Part shown: positions 52,381-61,919 of the stretch, in pieces
Layout: every line of letters begins with the position of its first letter
Position numbering within the stretch: the stretch's first letter is position 1
Source of the DNA: Vulcanimicrobiota bacterium
GTDB taxonomy: Bacteria > Vulcanimicrobiota > JAJTBE01
Length of the DNA: 64,000 nucleotides
Reading direction: 5' to 3'
Assembly (NCBI GenBank): GCA_021107945.1
Contig: JAIORV010000064.1
Span: forward strand, 28,059 to 92,058
Notes under the pieces: model-generated
The model's database searches: none
Seen by the model: the letters and a program-made list of their open reading frames with translations, nothing else
What the model was told of the DNA's origin: nothing
Made by a program: the position numbers and the translations under genes

Positions 52381-53967
52381 ATGAAATTGGATATATCCCT
52401 GGTGGGGGGAATGGTTCATGATGGAGAGGGAAATCCGCCGGTGCGAGCCGACCTGGGGATAAAGTCTGACAGGTTGGTTTATCCCATTAATGAGGCGGAG
52501 AAGAAAAAAGCCAGGAGAATAATTGACATAGAAGGGCTTCATGTTTCACCTGGTTTTATCAACATACATGGACATTCGGATATTCCATTTCTGATAGACG
52601 GCAGGGTTCCCAGTGTTTTATGCCAGGGGATAACCACGGAAGTTGTGGGGAATTGTGGAATGTCTGCCGCTCCTATGCTTGGGAGATATGGGGAAGAAGC
52701 AAAAAAAGCTTTAAAAAGAGATAGCGACGTTCTTGTTGATTGGGAAGATTTCAATGGTTTCTTTTCCAGGCTAATGAAGAATGGGATCGCAATTAATATG
52801 ATTACCCTGATAGGTCAGGGAAATCTCAGGGGGAGTGTTGTCGGCCTGGATGACCGTCCCGCGACTCCTGATGAAATGGGAAGGATGAAAGAGCTTGTCG
52901 TTCGCCTGATGAAACAGGGCGCCTGGGGAATTTCCACCGGGCTTATTTACACACCGTCAGTTTTTGCAAACACTGAAGAACTGATCAACCTTGTCGGTGT
53001 CCTCAGGGAGACGGGAGGGTATTATTCCACTCACATAAGGGGGGAGGGCAGTACATTAATTGACGCAATTCAAGAAGCTCTGACAATAGCTGAAAATGCA
53101 CATGTTCCTGTTGAAATCTCACATTTAAAAGCCGCCGGCGTGAAAAACTGGGGGAAGATCGACAGGGTTCTCGAAATGATACGCTCGGCGCGTTCCAGGG
53201 GAGTTTTTGTGCAACATGACCAGTATCCTTATGAAATGTCATCAACGGGTCTGAGCATGGTTCTTCCCCTGTGGGCATTGGATGGAGGTGGCGAAAAGGC
53301 AATTGAAAGGATAAAGAATCCAGAAACCCGCGCGAAAATAATTGATGAATTGAAAAATGATCCCTACGCACAGGGAGACAGAATAATTATCAGTGGCGTG
53401 GGGAGCGAAAAGAACAGGAAATATCTGGGTAGAAGAGTTGACAATCTGGCAAAAGAAGAGAAAAAAGATGTCGGCGAATTTATTCTCGATCTATTACTTG
53501 AGGAGAAAGGTTCAGTAGGCGCGATTTACCTCAGTATGTGCGAGGAGGATGTCAGGAAGGTAATGCTGGATCCTTACACTGCGGTCTGTACCGATGCGGA
53601 TGCAAGGGCGGCCGGGGGACCTCTTAACAGGGACAATCCCCATCCCCGCGCATATGGCTCGTTTCCCCGGGTGATCGGGCATTATTCCAGGGATGAAAAC
53701 TTGTTCCCTCTTTCCACGGCAATATATAAGATGACAGGGCTGCCTGCAAAAATGCTGGGGCTTGAAGACAGAGGAAGAATTGCGGACGGAATGATTGCCG
53801 ACCTTACCATATTTGATTACGAGAAAATTGAAGATAGATCCACAATACAGAATCCGCACCGATATCCGTCGGGAGTTGAATATGTTGTTGTAAATGGAAA
53901 AATCGCGATGGAGAGGGGAGATATACTTCCCATAAGAGATGGAAGGATTCTTCGACATGGCCGATAA
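52381..53967 (+). CDS. N-acyl-D-amino-acid deacylase (D-aminoacylase), amidohydrolase family
   Basis: A 528-residue amidohydrolase. The metal-binding NIHGHSD (H63, H65) and the C92 ligand region (VVGNCGMS) mark the D-aminoacylase subgroup, together with STGLIYTPSVF, THIRGEGSTLIDAIQEAL, EISHLKAAG, and the end block RIADGMIADLTIFDY. Family members release D-amino acids from N-acyl forms; related ones act as dihydroorotase-like or allantoinase-like enzymes. It has no signal peptide, so it is cytoplasmic. AAAGGA lies ten bases before the ATG. It follows the DUF2007 gene after 39 bases and may share its transcript. Confidence 0.87.
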   Translation: MKLDISLVGGMVHDGEGNPPVRADLGIKSDRLVYPINEAEKKKARRIIDIEGLHVSPGFINIHGHSDIPFLIDGRVPSVLCQGITTEVVGNCGMSAAPMLGRYGEEAKKALKRDSDVLVDWEDFNGFFSRLMKNGIAINMITLIGQGNLRGSVVGLDDRPATPDEMGRMKELVVRLMKQGAWGISTGLIYTPSVFANTEELINLVGVLRETGGYYSTHIRGEGSTLIDAIQEALTIAENAHVPVEISHLKAAGVKNWGKIDRVLEMIRSARSRGVFVQHDQYPYEMSSTGLSMVLPLWALDGGGEKAIERIKNPETRAKIIDELKNDPYAQGDRIIISGVGSEKNRKYLGRRVDNLAKEEKKDVGEFILDLLLEEKGSVGAIYLSMCEEDVRKVMLDPYTAVCTDADARAAGGPLNRDNPHPRAYGSFPRVIGHYSRDENLFPLSTAIYKMTGLPAKMLGLEDRGRIADGMIADLTIFDYEKIEDRSTIQNPHRYPSGVEYVVVNGKIAMERGDILPIRDGRILRHGR

Positions 53968-54050
53968 TCAGAAGGAATTTAAAATAATAAAATCGAAGTA
54001 CTAACTGAATATAATGAAGGAATAAACAAGTTCAGAAAGGTTGGTAGAGA

Positions 54051-55541
54051 ATGCTGAATATAAAGCAGATGAAGCTAAATATTGTACTGGATCATGAGGA
54101 TTGCGATAAACTATCCACTGATTTACTGGAAAACTACAACCTCCTGCTCCATGGGATCAAGAAAGGTTATATTGAGGGACTCGGACTTAAAATTTCCAGA
54201 GAAGATAAATGGATTATCAATAATTTAATTAATTTCGACTCCAATCTCCTGGGGGGAGATATTGTTTATGTGGCACCTGATACAATAATGTATTACAAGG
54301 TTCCAAGAGATGATGAGATTATTGAAATAGGGATAGTCGGCGACACATCCACCAAGGAGTTTAATGACTTCGCCCTCAGGATCAAAACCTCTATTTTCGA
54401 TGCTCTGGAAAGTCCGGATCAGGTATGGGAACCGATGAAGCAATTGAATGCATCGTTCAAATTACTGGTAGATGACTCAAAAACCGTTAAGCCTGGAGAA
54501 GAAGAAGTTTTAGCGGCGATTGAGATTGAAGACAAGCAGGCACGAGCCCTGATGGCAGTGATTAAAGAGAAAGATTCCATTTTCCTTGACAAATTAATGG
54601 AAGAAACAAATGCGGAGGATCTGGAAGAGATAACAAAGACATTCGCTGATCTCGGCCTTGTTAATACCGATTTTGTACTTCTTTGTAATAAAACGGGACA
54701 GCAGATATTGAGAATACCGGACAAATCGGCTCTTGACGAAATATCGCAAAAAGGTTTTAAATGCTTTATTTGCGGAGCTTCCATGTCTGATGAAAAGCTT
54801 GTAAGAGCTGTTTCATGCTCTGACTTTGGCAAGAAAATGCTTGAAGATGATTACTGGTTCCTTATTCTTGTGTTGAACGCACTTAACACATTGGGCATTG
54901 GGCATGAAAAATGTTACATATATTCGGGAGACTCACCGGACAGAAATATTTTCCTGAATATTAACAATGAAACAGTTATGCTCCAACTGCTTAATCGCAA
55001 GTTAACTCTGGATGACGCATATCTCATTAATGCTCATATAGCGGCGTATAAATTGAATTATCTGATTCTTATATCAACATCATCCGTGTCGGATCTCATG
55101 AAAAGCCATTTGGAAGAGACCAACCCGAACTGTTTCATCAGCTTCATTGAGGGACTTTCAGGCATTGCAATGAAAGTTAAGAAGATTCTGGTCGGAAAAG
55201 AAAAGAAGAGACTCGAAGAAATCCTCACAGTGATGAAAGAACTTACCCCCATTCCGATAGAAGAACTGGTGATAAGGAAAGTCCTGCCCAATGGGAGAGT
55301 AAAGCCAAAATCAGGACTTGAAGACGTCATACTCACCGAGATGACCGAGGCGGAAGAACAGGCACCGTCAGACCTTGCCATGGAACCGGACGATGCTAAT
55401 GAGGATAAGAATATGGTCCTGACATCCGTGCCCGGAGACCTGGGAACGATGCCTCCCACAAAGGACGACTTCTACATTGAAGGACATTCCGTGGAGGATG
55501 AAATCATAAAGGGATTTGAAGATGGACACATGGATTCCTGA
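54051..55541 (+). CDS. unknown protein with winged-helix-like and CxxC segments
   Basis: A 496-residue cytoplasmic protein not recognised as any family. Residues 165-235 look like a winged helix (ALMAVIKEKDSIFLDKLMEE onward, FVLLCNKTGQQILRI), with C238/C241 and C256 (CFICGAS, AVSCS) as a possible metal site. Residues 315-400 are alpha/beta with Lys and Glu. The C-terminal 80 residues are acidic and disordered. GGTAGAG precedes the ATG. A DNA-binding role is a guess. The gene stands alone between the deacylase and a repeat-filled gap. Confidence 0.5.
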   Translation: MLNIKQMKLNIVLDHEDCDKLSTDLLENYNLLLHGIKKGYIEGLGLKISREDKWIINNLINFDSNLLGGDIVYVAPDTIMYYKVPRDDEIIEIGIVGDTSTKEFNDFALRIKTSIFDALESPDQVWEPMKQLNASFKLLVDDSKTVKPGEEEVLAAIEIEDKQARALMAVIKEKDSIFLDKLMEETNAEDLEEITKTFADLGLVNTDFVLLCNKTGQQILRIPDKSALDEISQKGFKCFICGASMSDEKLVRAVSCSDFGKKMLEDDYWFLILVLNALNTLGIGHEKCYIYSGDSPDRNIFLNINNETVMLQLLNRKLTLDDAYLINAHIAAYKLNYLILISTSSVSDLMKSHLEETNPNCFISFIEGLSGIAMKVKKILVGKEKKRLEEILTVMKELTPIPIEELVIRKVLPNGRVKPKSGLEDVILTEMTEAEEQAPSDLAMEPDDANEDKNMVLTSVPGDLGTMPPTKDDFYIEGHSVEDEIIKGFEDGHMDS

Positions 55542-55565
55542 GTAAAAGGAATGAATTTTTTAGAG

Positions 55566-55672
55566 TCTATTCAGGCTTCCCACCGTGGGGAAAGCTTGAA
55601 TAGTTGCAAATTTAGAGGCTGATCGGAAGACCGGCCTCTACCCAAATTTTATGTAGGATTATCGTGGTCAGG
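55566..55672 (+). repeat. 105-bp element B, copy 4 (rearranged)
   Basis: It has CTATTCAGGCTTCCCACC near the start, CTTGAATAGTTGC and GGCTGATCGGAAGACCGG in the middle, and GGCCTCTACCC after that. The order of parts differs from copies 2 and 3, so it is degenerate or a fusion of two copies. Confidence 0.55.
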
Positions 55673-55801
55673 ACCCCCTACACAATTGCCTGAAATGTTA
55701 AATTAATTTAGAACTCTATCTTCTCCGCGTCCTCTGCGGTGAATGGTTATAAACTGCCTACATATTTATTATGCCAATACACAGAAAGCGAGGCAGCCAT
55801 A

Positions 55802-56002
55802 ATGGTTGATATTTCCAGGAGACAGTGGGATCTCATTCAACAAAGATTATCGAAGCTCGAGGGAAAAATTCGAATGATAGAAAATAAGCTCGAACTGATT
55901 GAACGAAGATTAAGACCCTCGGACCTTTATCGAATAATAAAACAACAGGAGCAGGAAGAGGCAATTGCACCTCAAAAAACACTGCCGAAACTGATGCCGT
56001 AA
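55802..56002 (+). CDS. small coiled-coil protein, 66 aa
   Basis: A 66-residue Glu/Lys/Arg-rich helix (WDLIQQRLSKLEGKIRMIEN, KLELIERRLRP) with no other feature. ATG 55802 is preferred: GAGG lies eight bases upstream, and the longer frame to 55739 begins inside a CGCAGAG-type repeat. It could be an oligomerisation or regulatory peptide, and no family is recognised. Confidence 0.45.
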   Translation: MVDISRRQWDLIQQRLSKLEGKIRMIENKLELIERRLRPSDLYRIIKQQEQEEAIAPQKTLPKLMP

Positions 56003-56056
56003 TTGATTATGGAAAACGGATGGCAGAATTCTGAAAACGGCATGAAATTGGTTACT

Positions 56057-56161
56057 GCTCAGACCACCCCACTATTTGGGTAGAGGCCGGTCTCCCGACC
56101 GGTCTGGAAACGGCATGAAATCAAGTTTGGAGAATTCCTCACATAAGAGAAGTCTGAATTA
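56057..56161 (+). mobile_element. 105-bp element B, copy 5
   Basis: GCTCAGACCACCCCAC begins and GAGAAGTCTGAATTA ends the element; GGTAGAGGCCGGTCTCCCGA lies inside. It sits in the 267-bp gap before a small membrane protein gene. A short TCTGCGTCCTCCGCGAACTC repeat follows at about 56231. Confidence 0.7.
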
Positions 56162-56269
56162 TATTAAAAAATCATCAACGCACTTTAAAATACTAAGATC
56201 CAGCGATTAAAGTGTTGTTTTCAAAATAAATCTCTGCGTCCTCCGCGAACTCTGCGGTGAGTAATAACA

Positions 56270-56731
56270 ATGAAAGAAAATCAGGAAAAAACAAAAGAAA
56301 ACGGACAGGAAAAGCGAGTCACAAGGGCAATGGTGATAATTATTGTCGTCCTGCTTGTAGGTGCACTGGTGAAATTTGCCGTATTATTTATGAATCGCCG
56401 TTACAATAATCCTGATAAGGTTGCAGGCGATTTTGTTTATAACCTGGTAAAGGGGAACAAGAAAGAGCTTGCAAAACTCTCCATGCCACATCTACGAGAG
56501 CAAGTCGAAAAAATTGAACCTCTTGAAGGGCTTGATAAATTCAAAAAAGAGGATCTTCCTACTCCGATGGTAATCCAGGGGCAGAAATCTTATAAGGCCG
56601 TCTATTATATACAGGGAAAATACGAGTACCAGGTAGGAGTTATCCTGAAAAAGATCAGAAACATGTGGCTTGTTGACGATCTGATCCTCATAAAAAAGCC
56701 CCGGGGAATGTTGAAACCTTTCAAGAGATGA
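56270..56731 (+). CDS. small bitopic membrane protein
   Basis: A 153-residue protein with a charged N-terminus (KENQEKTKENGQEKR), one membrane helix (19-40, AMVIIIVVLLVGALVKFAVL) and an extracytoplasmic domain of about 110 residues (YNNPDKVAGDFVYNLVKGNK onward) of the DUF4878/NTF2-like type. It has no known function. The ATG lies ten bases after a CTCTGCGGTGAG repeat end. A decayed copy of its C-terminal part lies at 58516-58612. Confidence 0.6.
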   Translation: MKENQEKTKENGQEKRVTRAMVIIIVVLLVGALVKFAVLFMNRRYNNPDKVAGDFVYNLVKGNKKELAKLSMPHLREQVEKIEPLEGLDKFKKEDLPTPMVIQGQKSYKAVYYIQGKYEYQVGVILKKIRNMWLVDDLILIKKPRGMLKPFKR

Positions 56732-56802
56732 TTCTTATTTCTATTCAGACACCTGATATATGAGATACAGTCAGTCCCGATTTTCGTGGCAAGATGCCAC
56801 TC

Positions 56803-58377
56803 CTACATCTCATCTTTGGGGTGGGAAATGGGCAATTCCACTCCGCCTATTGTGATATGCTTTCCATCCTTATCGATTTCTATTTTATTTCTTTTTGCCG
56901 CTGATCCCGATGAATCGGATTTTTCGACTTCCTTTATTGCATCCCGCATTTTTTTCTTGGACAATGTTTCATATTTCTCGGCATTTTCAGATATAATACT
57001 AACTCTGTTGTCGGCAATATCGGTGATCATAAAGTTCCCGTCGGGTGTGGCATGACATTTTGCTTTTGAATCCAGGCTCCTTTTCATTTTGTTCTGCCAT
57101 ATTATCTTTCCGTCGGGGGAAATACAGTCAATCATTGTCCTTGTGCCCTTGATGTTGAATGCGTTATCATCTGCCGAAGGGAAGTTCGATCTGTAAGAAT
57201 CGGGTATATGGGGATTATCTTCAAGGGATTTCAGGACAAGATAGACATTCCCGTCTTTGCCTGCCTGGACAAGATGCTTTGCCGCGCTGTCGCTTTTTGA
57301 AGGTAGATCCATCTTCCATTTTGTTTCTCCGCCGATCCCCATTGCATAAAGGCGATCATTCATTTCCTTCCTTGCGCTCGTCAACACATAAAAACTCTTG
57401 CTTTTTTTATCAAATGCTACGTCATAAATGGTTTCATCTTTATCAGGCTCCCAGAAAGATTGCTCTTTTCCACCCTTGTGAATTACTATCCTGTCATAGT
57501 TATATCTTGCCGGTGATTCCGTGACAAATGCGACTCCATCGGACCCAAGAGGAATCGATCTTGAAACAAGCCTTTCGTCGGATATGTCAACGTGTTGCCC
57601 GGGAGTCCCGTCAGGTTGATATATCTGGTATCTCGCCTCGAGATCACCGATACACAGATTCCCCATTTCATCGGTTGTCATACGACCATACTTTATTTCT
57701 CTTCTCCATTTCTCTGACCCGTCGGGAGCGATTGCTTTGAATATTTTATCCTTGTGGTTATATATATCAAGGACGAAAACGGTGCCGTCTGCTGAAAACT
57801 CAATATCAGGCTCAAAACTGAAATGTTTGTCACACTCCCATTTCCTGGCTCCATCGGCCGAGAAAAGAGAGATTTTATCCCCATAGCTTGCCGCAACTTT
57901 ACCGTCCTCAGTCCCTTTCAGCGTGACAGCGGTGAACCCGTTCCTTGAAAAGAGAGGGGATTCCCATGCTATATCACCCGATTCATCCATCTTCACAAGG
58001 GAATATTCATGACTCGGATTTCCACTGTTGACGGAATTTTTCATTTCTCTGAGTCTGACGGCGTAAAATTTTCCGTTATCTGCCGGGATAATATTTCCTG
58101 TGAATTTCCCCCCCTGTTTTCCCGGATCCATTTTAATATCCAACCTAATGACTTTTTTACCCGAAGCCGATTTTGCGATTTCATGACATATACAGGACTT
58201 TACTTTTTGTGACAACTTGCCCCCCAAAGCGAGTTCACTCATTCTTTTTAAATCAATATCTTCGCCCCGTCCCCCGGATTTTACAAAAGAATCTCCGGGC
58301 ATGTTGATCGTTCCGGGTTTTCCGTCTTTTTTAAAAGTATAATTTCTCCCTTTTCCAGTGACGCCTCTGATTTCCAT
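56803..58377 (-). CDS. PQQ/WD-like beta-propeller protein with C-terminal IxIGGVxL motif
   Basis: A 524-residue protein with repeated propeller phrases (SPDGKIIWQNK, SADGTVFVLDIY, SADGARKWECD, APDGSEKWRRE). It has no signal peptide, so it is probably cytoplasmic or exported by another route. The N-terminus has a short DSFVKSGG stretch and the end reads HITIGGVELPI. Both are echoed in the divergent neighbour at 58752. ATG 58377 has GGAGG eight bases upstream; GTG 58386 overlaps that site and is less likely. A dehydrogenase cofactor role is not implied, since no PQQ-site Cys pair or Trp pattern is seen. Confidence 0.75.
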   Translation of the reverse strand: MEIRGVTGKGRNYTFKKDGKPGTINMPGDSFVKSGGRGEDIDLKRMSELALGGKLSQKVKSCICHEIAKSASGKKVIRLDIKMDPGKQGGKFTGNIIPADNGKFYAVRLREMKNSVNSGNPSHEYSLVKMDESGDIAWESPLFSRNGFTAVTLKGTEDGKVAASYGDKISLFSADGARKWECDKHFSFEPDIEFSADGTVFVLDIYNHKDKIFKAIAPDGSEKWRREIKYGRMTTDEMGNLCIGDLEARYQIYQPDGTPGQHVDISDERLVSRSIPLGSDGVAFVTESPARYNYDRIVIHKGGKEQSFWEPDKDETIYDVAFDKKSKSFYVLTSARKEMNDRLYAMGIGGETKWKMDLPSKSDSAAKHLVQAGKDGNVYLVLKSLEDNPHIPDSYRSNFPSADDNAFNIKGTRTMIDCISPDGKIIWQNKMKRSLDSKAKCHATPDGNFMITDIADNRVSIISENAEKYETLSKKKMRDAIKEVEKSDSSGSAAKRNKIEIDKDGKHITIGGVELPISHPKDEM

Positions 58378-58515
58378 CCCCCGCACCTCCGTAGATCACT
58401 TGCTCAATTATACCTTTTTCGGATTGGTTTATCAAGCGGAATTGGGTATGATCAATAAATTATTCCCGGTTGATAATAAAAATCTTATGATATAAAAACA
58501 CAATACTTCTTTTCT

Positions 58516-58612
58516 CAGGGGGAATATGAATATCAGGTGAGAGGGATTCTGAAAAAGGTTGAAAATATGGCTTGTTGACGCCCTGATTATTATAAAGAAC
58601 TCCTCAGAATGT
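58516..58612 (+). pseudogene. decayed copy of the bitopic membrane protein gene's 3' part
   Basis: The DNA GAATATGAATATCAGGTGAG, then ATTCTGAAAAAGG and GGCTTGTTGACGCCCTGAT, matches 56611-56700 of the upstream gene (GAGTACCAGGTAGGAG, CTGAAAAAGATC, GTGGCTTGTTGACGATCTGA) at most positions. A base is missing after AATATG and a stop follows early (TTGTTGA), so the copy cannot be translated as a whole. It points to a past tandem duplication that included the propeller neighbourhood. Confidence 0.65.
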
Positions 58613-58751
58613 AACATTATATTAACAATAGTATGACAATACTATGATATAATCAATTTGAGGTGGGTTTATCTTGGTTAGAAAACTCATACTCTGTGTT
58701 CTCCGCGTCCTCTGCGGTGAATAGTTTCTTCAAACATGAGGACAGATAATT

Positions 58752-60266
58752 ATGGATATAGGAAAAATAAATACAAATATAGCCGATACAAGTGGAACAC
58801 CTGTTAAATTTTCAGGTGGGAAGGCGAAAGATCCCAAAGATGTTTTCACCCCGTCTTCCACCGGTGAGTCGGACCAATCTTTTGCAAGCCTTTCAGGAAA
58901 GAAATTTACGGCAGGCGATGCGGGAAAAATTCTCCTGGAAAGCAAGAAGAACCTGGAGGCCGCTTACAACAAGTCCGTGCAGAAACCGGACTGGGAAGTT
59001 CGCGGCGGTATTTACTATACCTCCAACCTGGTTTATGATAAGAAAAACCGGAGATTATACGGGGGCGTAGAGGAAGTACCCAAAACGAGCAGGCATAAAC
59101 ATCACCTGACATGTTTCAATCCTGACGGTTCCGTCCGGTGGAAATATGAGGACGAGAAATTTCGAAGTGGAGCTTCCCATGATAAAGACGGAAATGTATT
59201 TTTTTGCGGAATGAATTCACTCGTCGCACTTGATAAAGACGGAAATAAAAAATGGATCATTGGCCTGGAAAACCAATTCTATACGGATTATCCACCGGTG
59301 GTAGTTCCCGACGGCACGGTTTTTGTTATTTCCCCCGATAGAAGTAATAAATGGGAAAAGACGAGAATAACTGCAGCTAAAGACGGAAAAGTAAAATGGA
59401 CATATAATACCGCCAACGACTGGGGAAGTAGGGCTATTTCCCTTGTTACGGGAAAGGACGGCTCTCTTTACATTGCGGCGCGGAAAAATGTGAAAGAGCA
59501 AGGACTGATATTTAAAAAGAGTCATCTGGAGGATTATCTTATCGGATTAAACCCTGACGGAACGGAGAAATTCAGGACTCCCATTGAAGGATGGGCGAAG
59601 AAATCCCGGGGAACCCTTACGGTGGGATCTAATGATAATATATATACAATTCAGAAAAGTAGCAAGCTCTGCGTCTATTCTCCCGACGGGAATGAGAAGT
59701 TAAGCGTTCAGTTGACCGGAAAATGGAACGGTCAGGATGTTACCCTTTCAACGAACTTTCCACCGACGGTTGATGAAGATGGAAATATTTATATTGCCGC
59801 CGAGAATTTTCGTAAGGGCGAATTGATATGCCTGGACGGGAAGGGTAAGGAAAAGTGGAGAAAATCTATTGATAAGAAATTTTCCACAAAACCCCACCTT
59901 TCGCCTGACGGAAAAATCGCGGTTGCCGGTGAAGATGAGCATATACATATATTTGATAAAAGTGGCGCCCCTCTTAAAAAATACCTGGTAGGCGGCGAGG
60001 ATAGAATCAACCGTGCTTATGGCAGAAAAATGACAGGAATGCGAAGTTTTTGCAACGCAAATTTTACATTTGATGAAAACGGCGAAATTATAGTAGGAAC
60101 CGGTGACTGGATACTGGCATTCGATCCTGATGCGGATCCACTTCTGCAGATCACTGAAGAATCTCACGACGGAGAAAATGGAGAAACAAAGAATGGGACA
60201 ATCCGGGTGGAAGAGAAAAATGTCATAATTGGTGGGGTTAAGTTGAAGAGGAACAAAGGGGAGTAG
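58752..60266 (+). CDS. PQQ/WD-like beta-propeller protein, paralogue of the divergent neighbour
   Basis: A 504-residue propeller protein with blades such as LNPDGTEKFRT, SPDGNEKLSVQ, DEDGNIYIAAE, SPDGKIAVAGED and GKVKWTYNTAND. It has no signal peptide. The N-terminal 80 residues are disordered and include DVFTPSSTGES. The C-terminus ends NVIIGGVKLKR, like HITIGGVELPI of the neighbour at 56803-58377. The two genes are divergent, with 374 bp between them. GAGGA lies nine bases before the ATG, next to a CTCTGCGGTGAAT repeat. Function unknown; propeller binding scaffold. Confidence 0.75.
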   Translation: MDIGKINTNIADTSGTPVKFSGGKAKDPKDVFTPSSTGESDQSFASLSGKKFTAGDAGKILLESKKNLEAAYNKSVQKPDWEVRGGIYYTSNLVYDKKNRRLYGGVEEVPKTSRHKHHLTCFNPDGSVRWKYEDEKFRSGASHDKDGNVFFCGMNSLVALDKDGNKKWIIGLENQFYTDYPPVVVPDGTVFVISPDRSNKWEKTRITAAKDGKVKWTYNTANDWGSRAISLVTGKDGSLYIAARKNVKEQGLIFKKSHLEDYLIGLNPDGTEKFRTPIEGWAKKSRGTLTVGSNDNIYTIQKSSKLCVYSPDGNEKLSVQLTGKWNGQDVTLSTNFPPTVDEDGNIYIAAENFRKGELICLDGKGKEKWRKSIDKKFSTKPHLSPDGKIAVAGEDEHIHIFDKSGAPLKKYLVGGEDRINRAYGRKMTGMRSFCNANFTFDENGEIIVGTGDWILAFDPDADPLLQITEESHDGENGETKNGTIRVEEKNVIIGGVKLKRNKGE

Positions 60267-60299
60267 TTGTCCCGGCAAAAATCTGACAGGAGTGAGACC

Positions 60300-61919
60300 A
60301 TGAGAAAAAAAGCTTTATTTATCATTATAGTTGTTTGTGTGTTCCTTCTTATTTCATCACCGTTATTTATGATTTCGCATGATTCCGAATGTCGGGCGGA
60401 GGATGAGAAACCGGCTAAAAACCATGTAAAGGGCGTTTCGAAAGAGCTTTCACAAATTATCAATAATGACCGATATAAGAATGCATCCTGGGGGATATTT
60501 GTGAAGGAGCTTGAATCGGGCAGGATTCTGTTTGAATTGAACGCCGATAAAATGTTCGTTCCGGCATCAACAACCAAGATATTCAGCGTTTATTCAGCAA
60601 TTGAGACTCTGGGGGCAGATTACAAATTTAAAACTCCCGTTTACAGGCGCGGGAATATCAGCAAATCGGGCGTTCTCGACGGCGATCTAATTCTGGTCGC
60701 AAGTGGGGATCTTACAATGGGAGGCCGAACCACCCCGGATAACAAGATTGCTTTCAAAAACACAGATCATTCATATGCAGATGCATTGCCGGGAGCGGAA
60801 TTGACGGAGCAAGACCCACTGGCCGGCCTGAATCAGCTTGCAAAACAGGTGTCATCAAACGGTATCAGGGAAGTTAAGGGCGATGTTATTATTGATGACA
60901 GGCTTTTTGAGACACATAAGGCGCAGGACAAGAATGTCTATTTCATATTGACGCCAATCATGATTAACGATAACCTGATTGACCTGGTGATAAAACCTGC
61001 AAAAAAGGGGGAAATGGCTAAAGTTGAATGGCGTCCGCATACAGAAGTCTATCGGGTCAAATCAGAAGTGAAAACCGTAGCGCCGGGAAAGCCTGCCGAG
61101 ATTGAAGTGTCTTCAAATGACGATAAAACCATTGTCGTGAGGGGACAGATTCCCTTCGGCTCAAAAGAAATCGTGAAAATTTACCAGGCTCAGGATCCGG
61201 CATCTTTCGCCAGGTCCCTTTTCATAGAAGCCCTCAGGAGAAATGGCGTGAAGGTTAAATCCGCCGTGAAAAGTAAGAATAACAGGAAAAATCTTCCCAA
61301 AAACCAGGATTATTCCGGATTCAAGAAAGCTGCCCAACTCGTTTCACCCCCGTTTTACGAAAATGCAAAGCTTATTTTGAAAACAAGCATGAATATCCAT
61401 GCCGACATGCTTCCCATGCTTATTGCCGCCGCAAACGGCAAAAAGACATTTGAAGAGGGAATGCAATTGATGTGTCCTGTTATCAAGAAGTCCGGAATAG
61501 ACATGAATACAATATCGCTGTCCGACGCTGAGGGCGGAACCCGCTCGGATCGCTTCACACCAAGAACCGTCTCCGGGATCCTGGAATATATATCAAAGCA
61601 ACCTTACTTCGACAAGTATCATTACTGCCTGCCCATACTTGGTGTAGATGGCTCCCTTGTTTCAGCCGTTGGAAAGAAAAGTCCGGCTGTAGGTAAAATC
61701 CAGGCGAAGACAGGAAGCACAATTGCCGGCGATGTTTTGAATAACAGGGGAATACTTTTATCAAAATCTCTGGCCGGTTATGCCGTGACAAAAAACAATA
61801 AGAAACTTATATTTGCAGTATATGTGAACAATGCTCCCGTTTCTTCATTCAAAGAAATTGCACAAATTGCAGATGATATCGGGAGGATATGTGAGTTAAT
61901 CTACGGAGGTCAAATTTAG
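60300..61919 (+). CDS. dacB: D-alanyl-D-alanine carboxypeptidase/endopeptidase, PBP4 (DacB) type
   Basis: A 539-residue serine peptidase (family S13). A signal peptide or anchor lies at 7-27. The three penicillin-binding motifs are visible: S90-T-T-K93 (PASTTKIF), SMN in LKTSMNIHADML, and KTG in QAKTGSTI. These are separated by the long insertion typical of PBP4. It trims peptidoglycan side chains outside the membrane. AGGAG lies eight bases before ATG 60300; a longer frame to 60267 has no ribosome site. It follows a propeller gene after 33 bases and may be co-transcribed. Confidence 0.92.
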   Translation: MRKKALFIIIVVCVFLLISSPLFMISHDSECRAEDEKPAKNHVKGVSKELSQIINNDRYKNASWGIFVKELESGRILFELNADKMFVPASTTKIFSVYSAIETLGADYKFKTPVYRRGNISKSGVLDGDLILVASGDLTMGGRTTPDNKIAFKNTDHSYADALPGAELTEQDPLAGLNQLAKQVSSNGIREVKGDVIIDDRLFETHKAQDKNVYFILTPIMINDNLIDLVIKPAKKGEMAKVEWRPHTEVYRVKSEVKTVAPGKPAEIEVSSNDDKTIVVRGQIPFGSKEIVKIYQAQDPASFARSLFIEALRRNGVKVKSAVKSKNNRKNLPKNQDYSGFKKAAQLVSPPFYENAKLILKTSMNIHADMLPMLIAAANGKKTFEEGMQLMCPVIKKSGIDMNTISLSDAEGGTRSDRFTPRTVSGILEYISKQPYFDKYHYCLPILGVDGSLVSAVGKKSPAVGKIQAKTGSTIAGDVLNNRGILLSKSLAGYAVTKNNKKLIFAVYVNNAPVSSFKEIAQIADDIGRICELIYGGQI

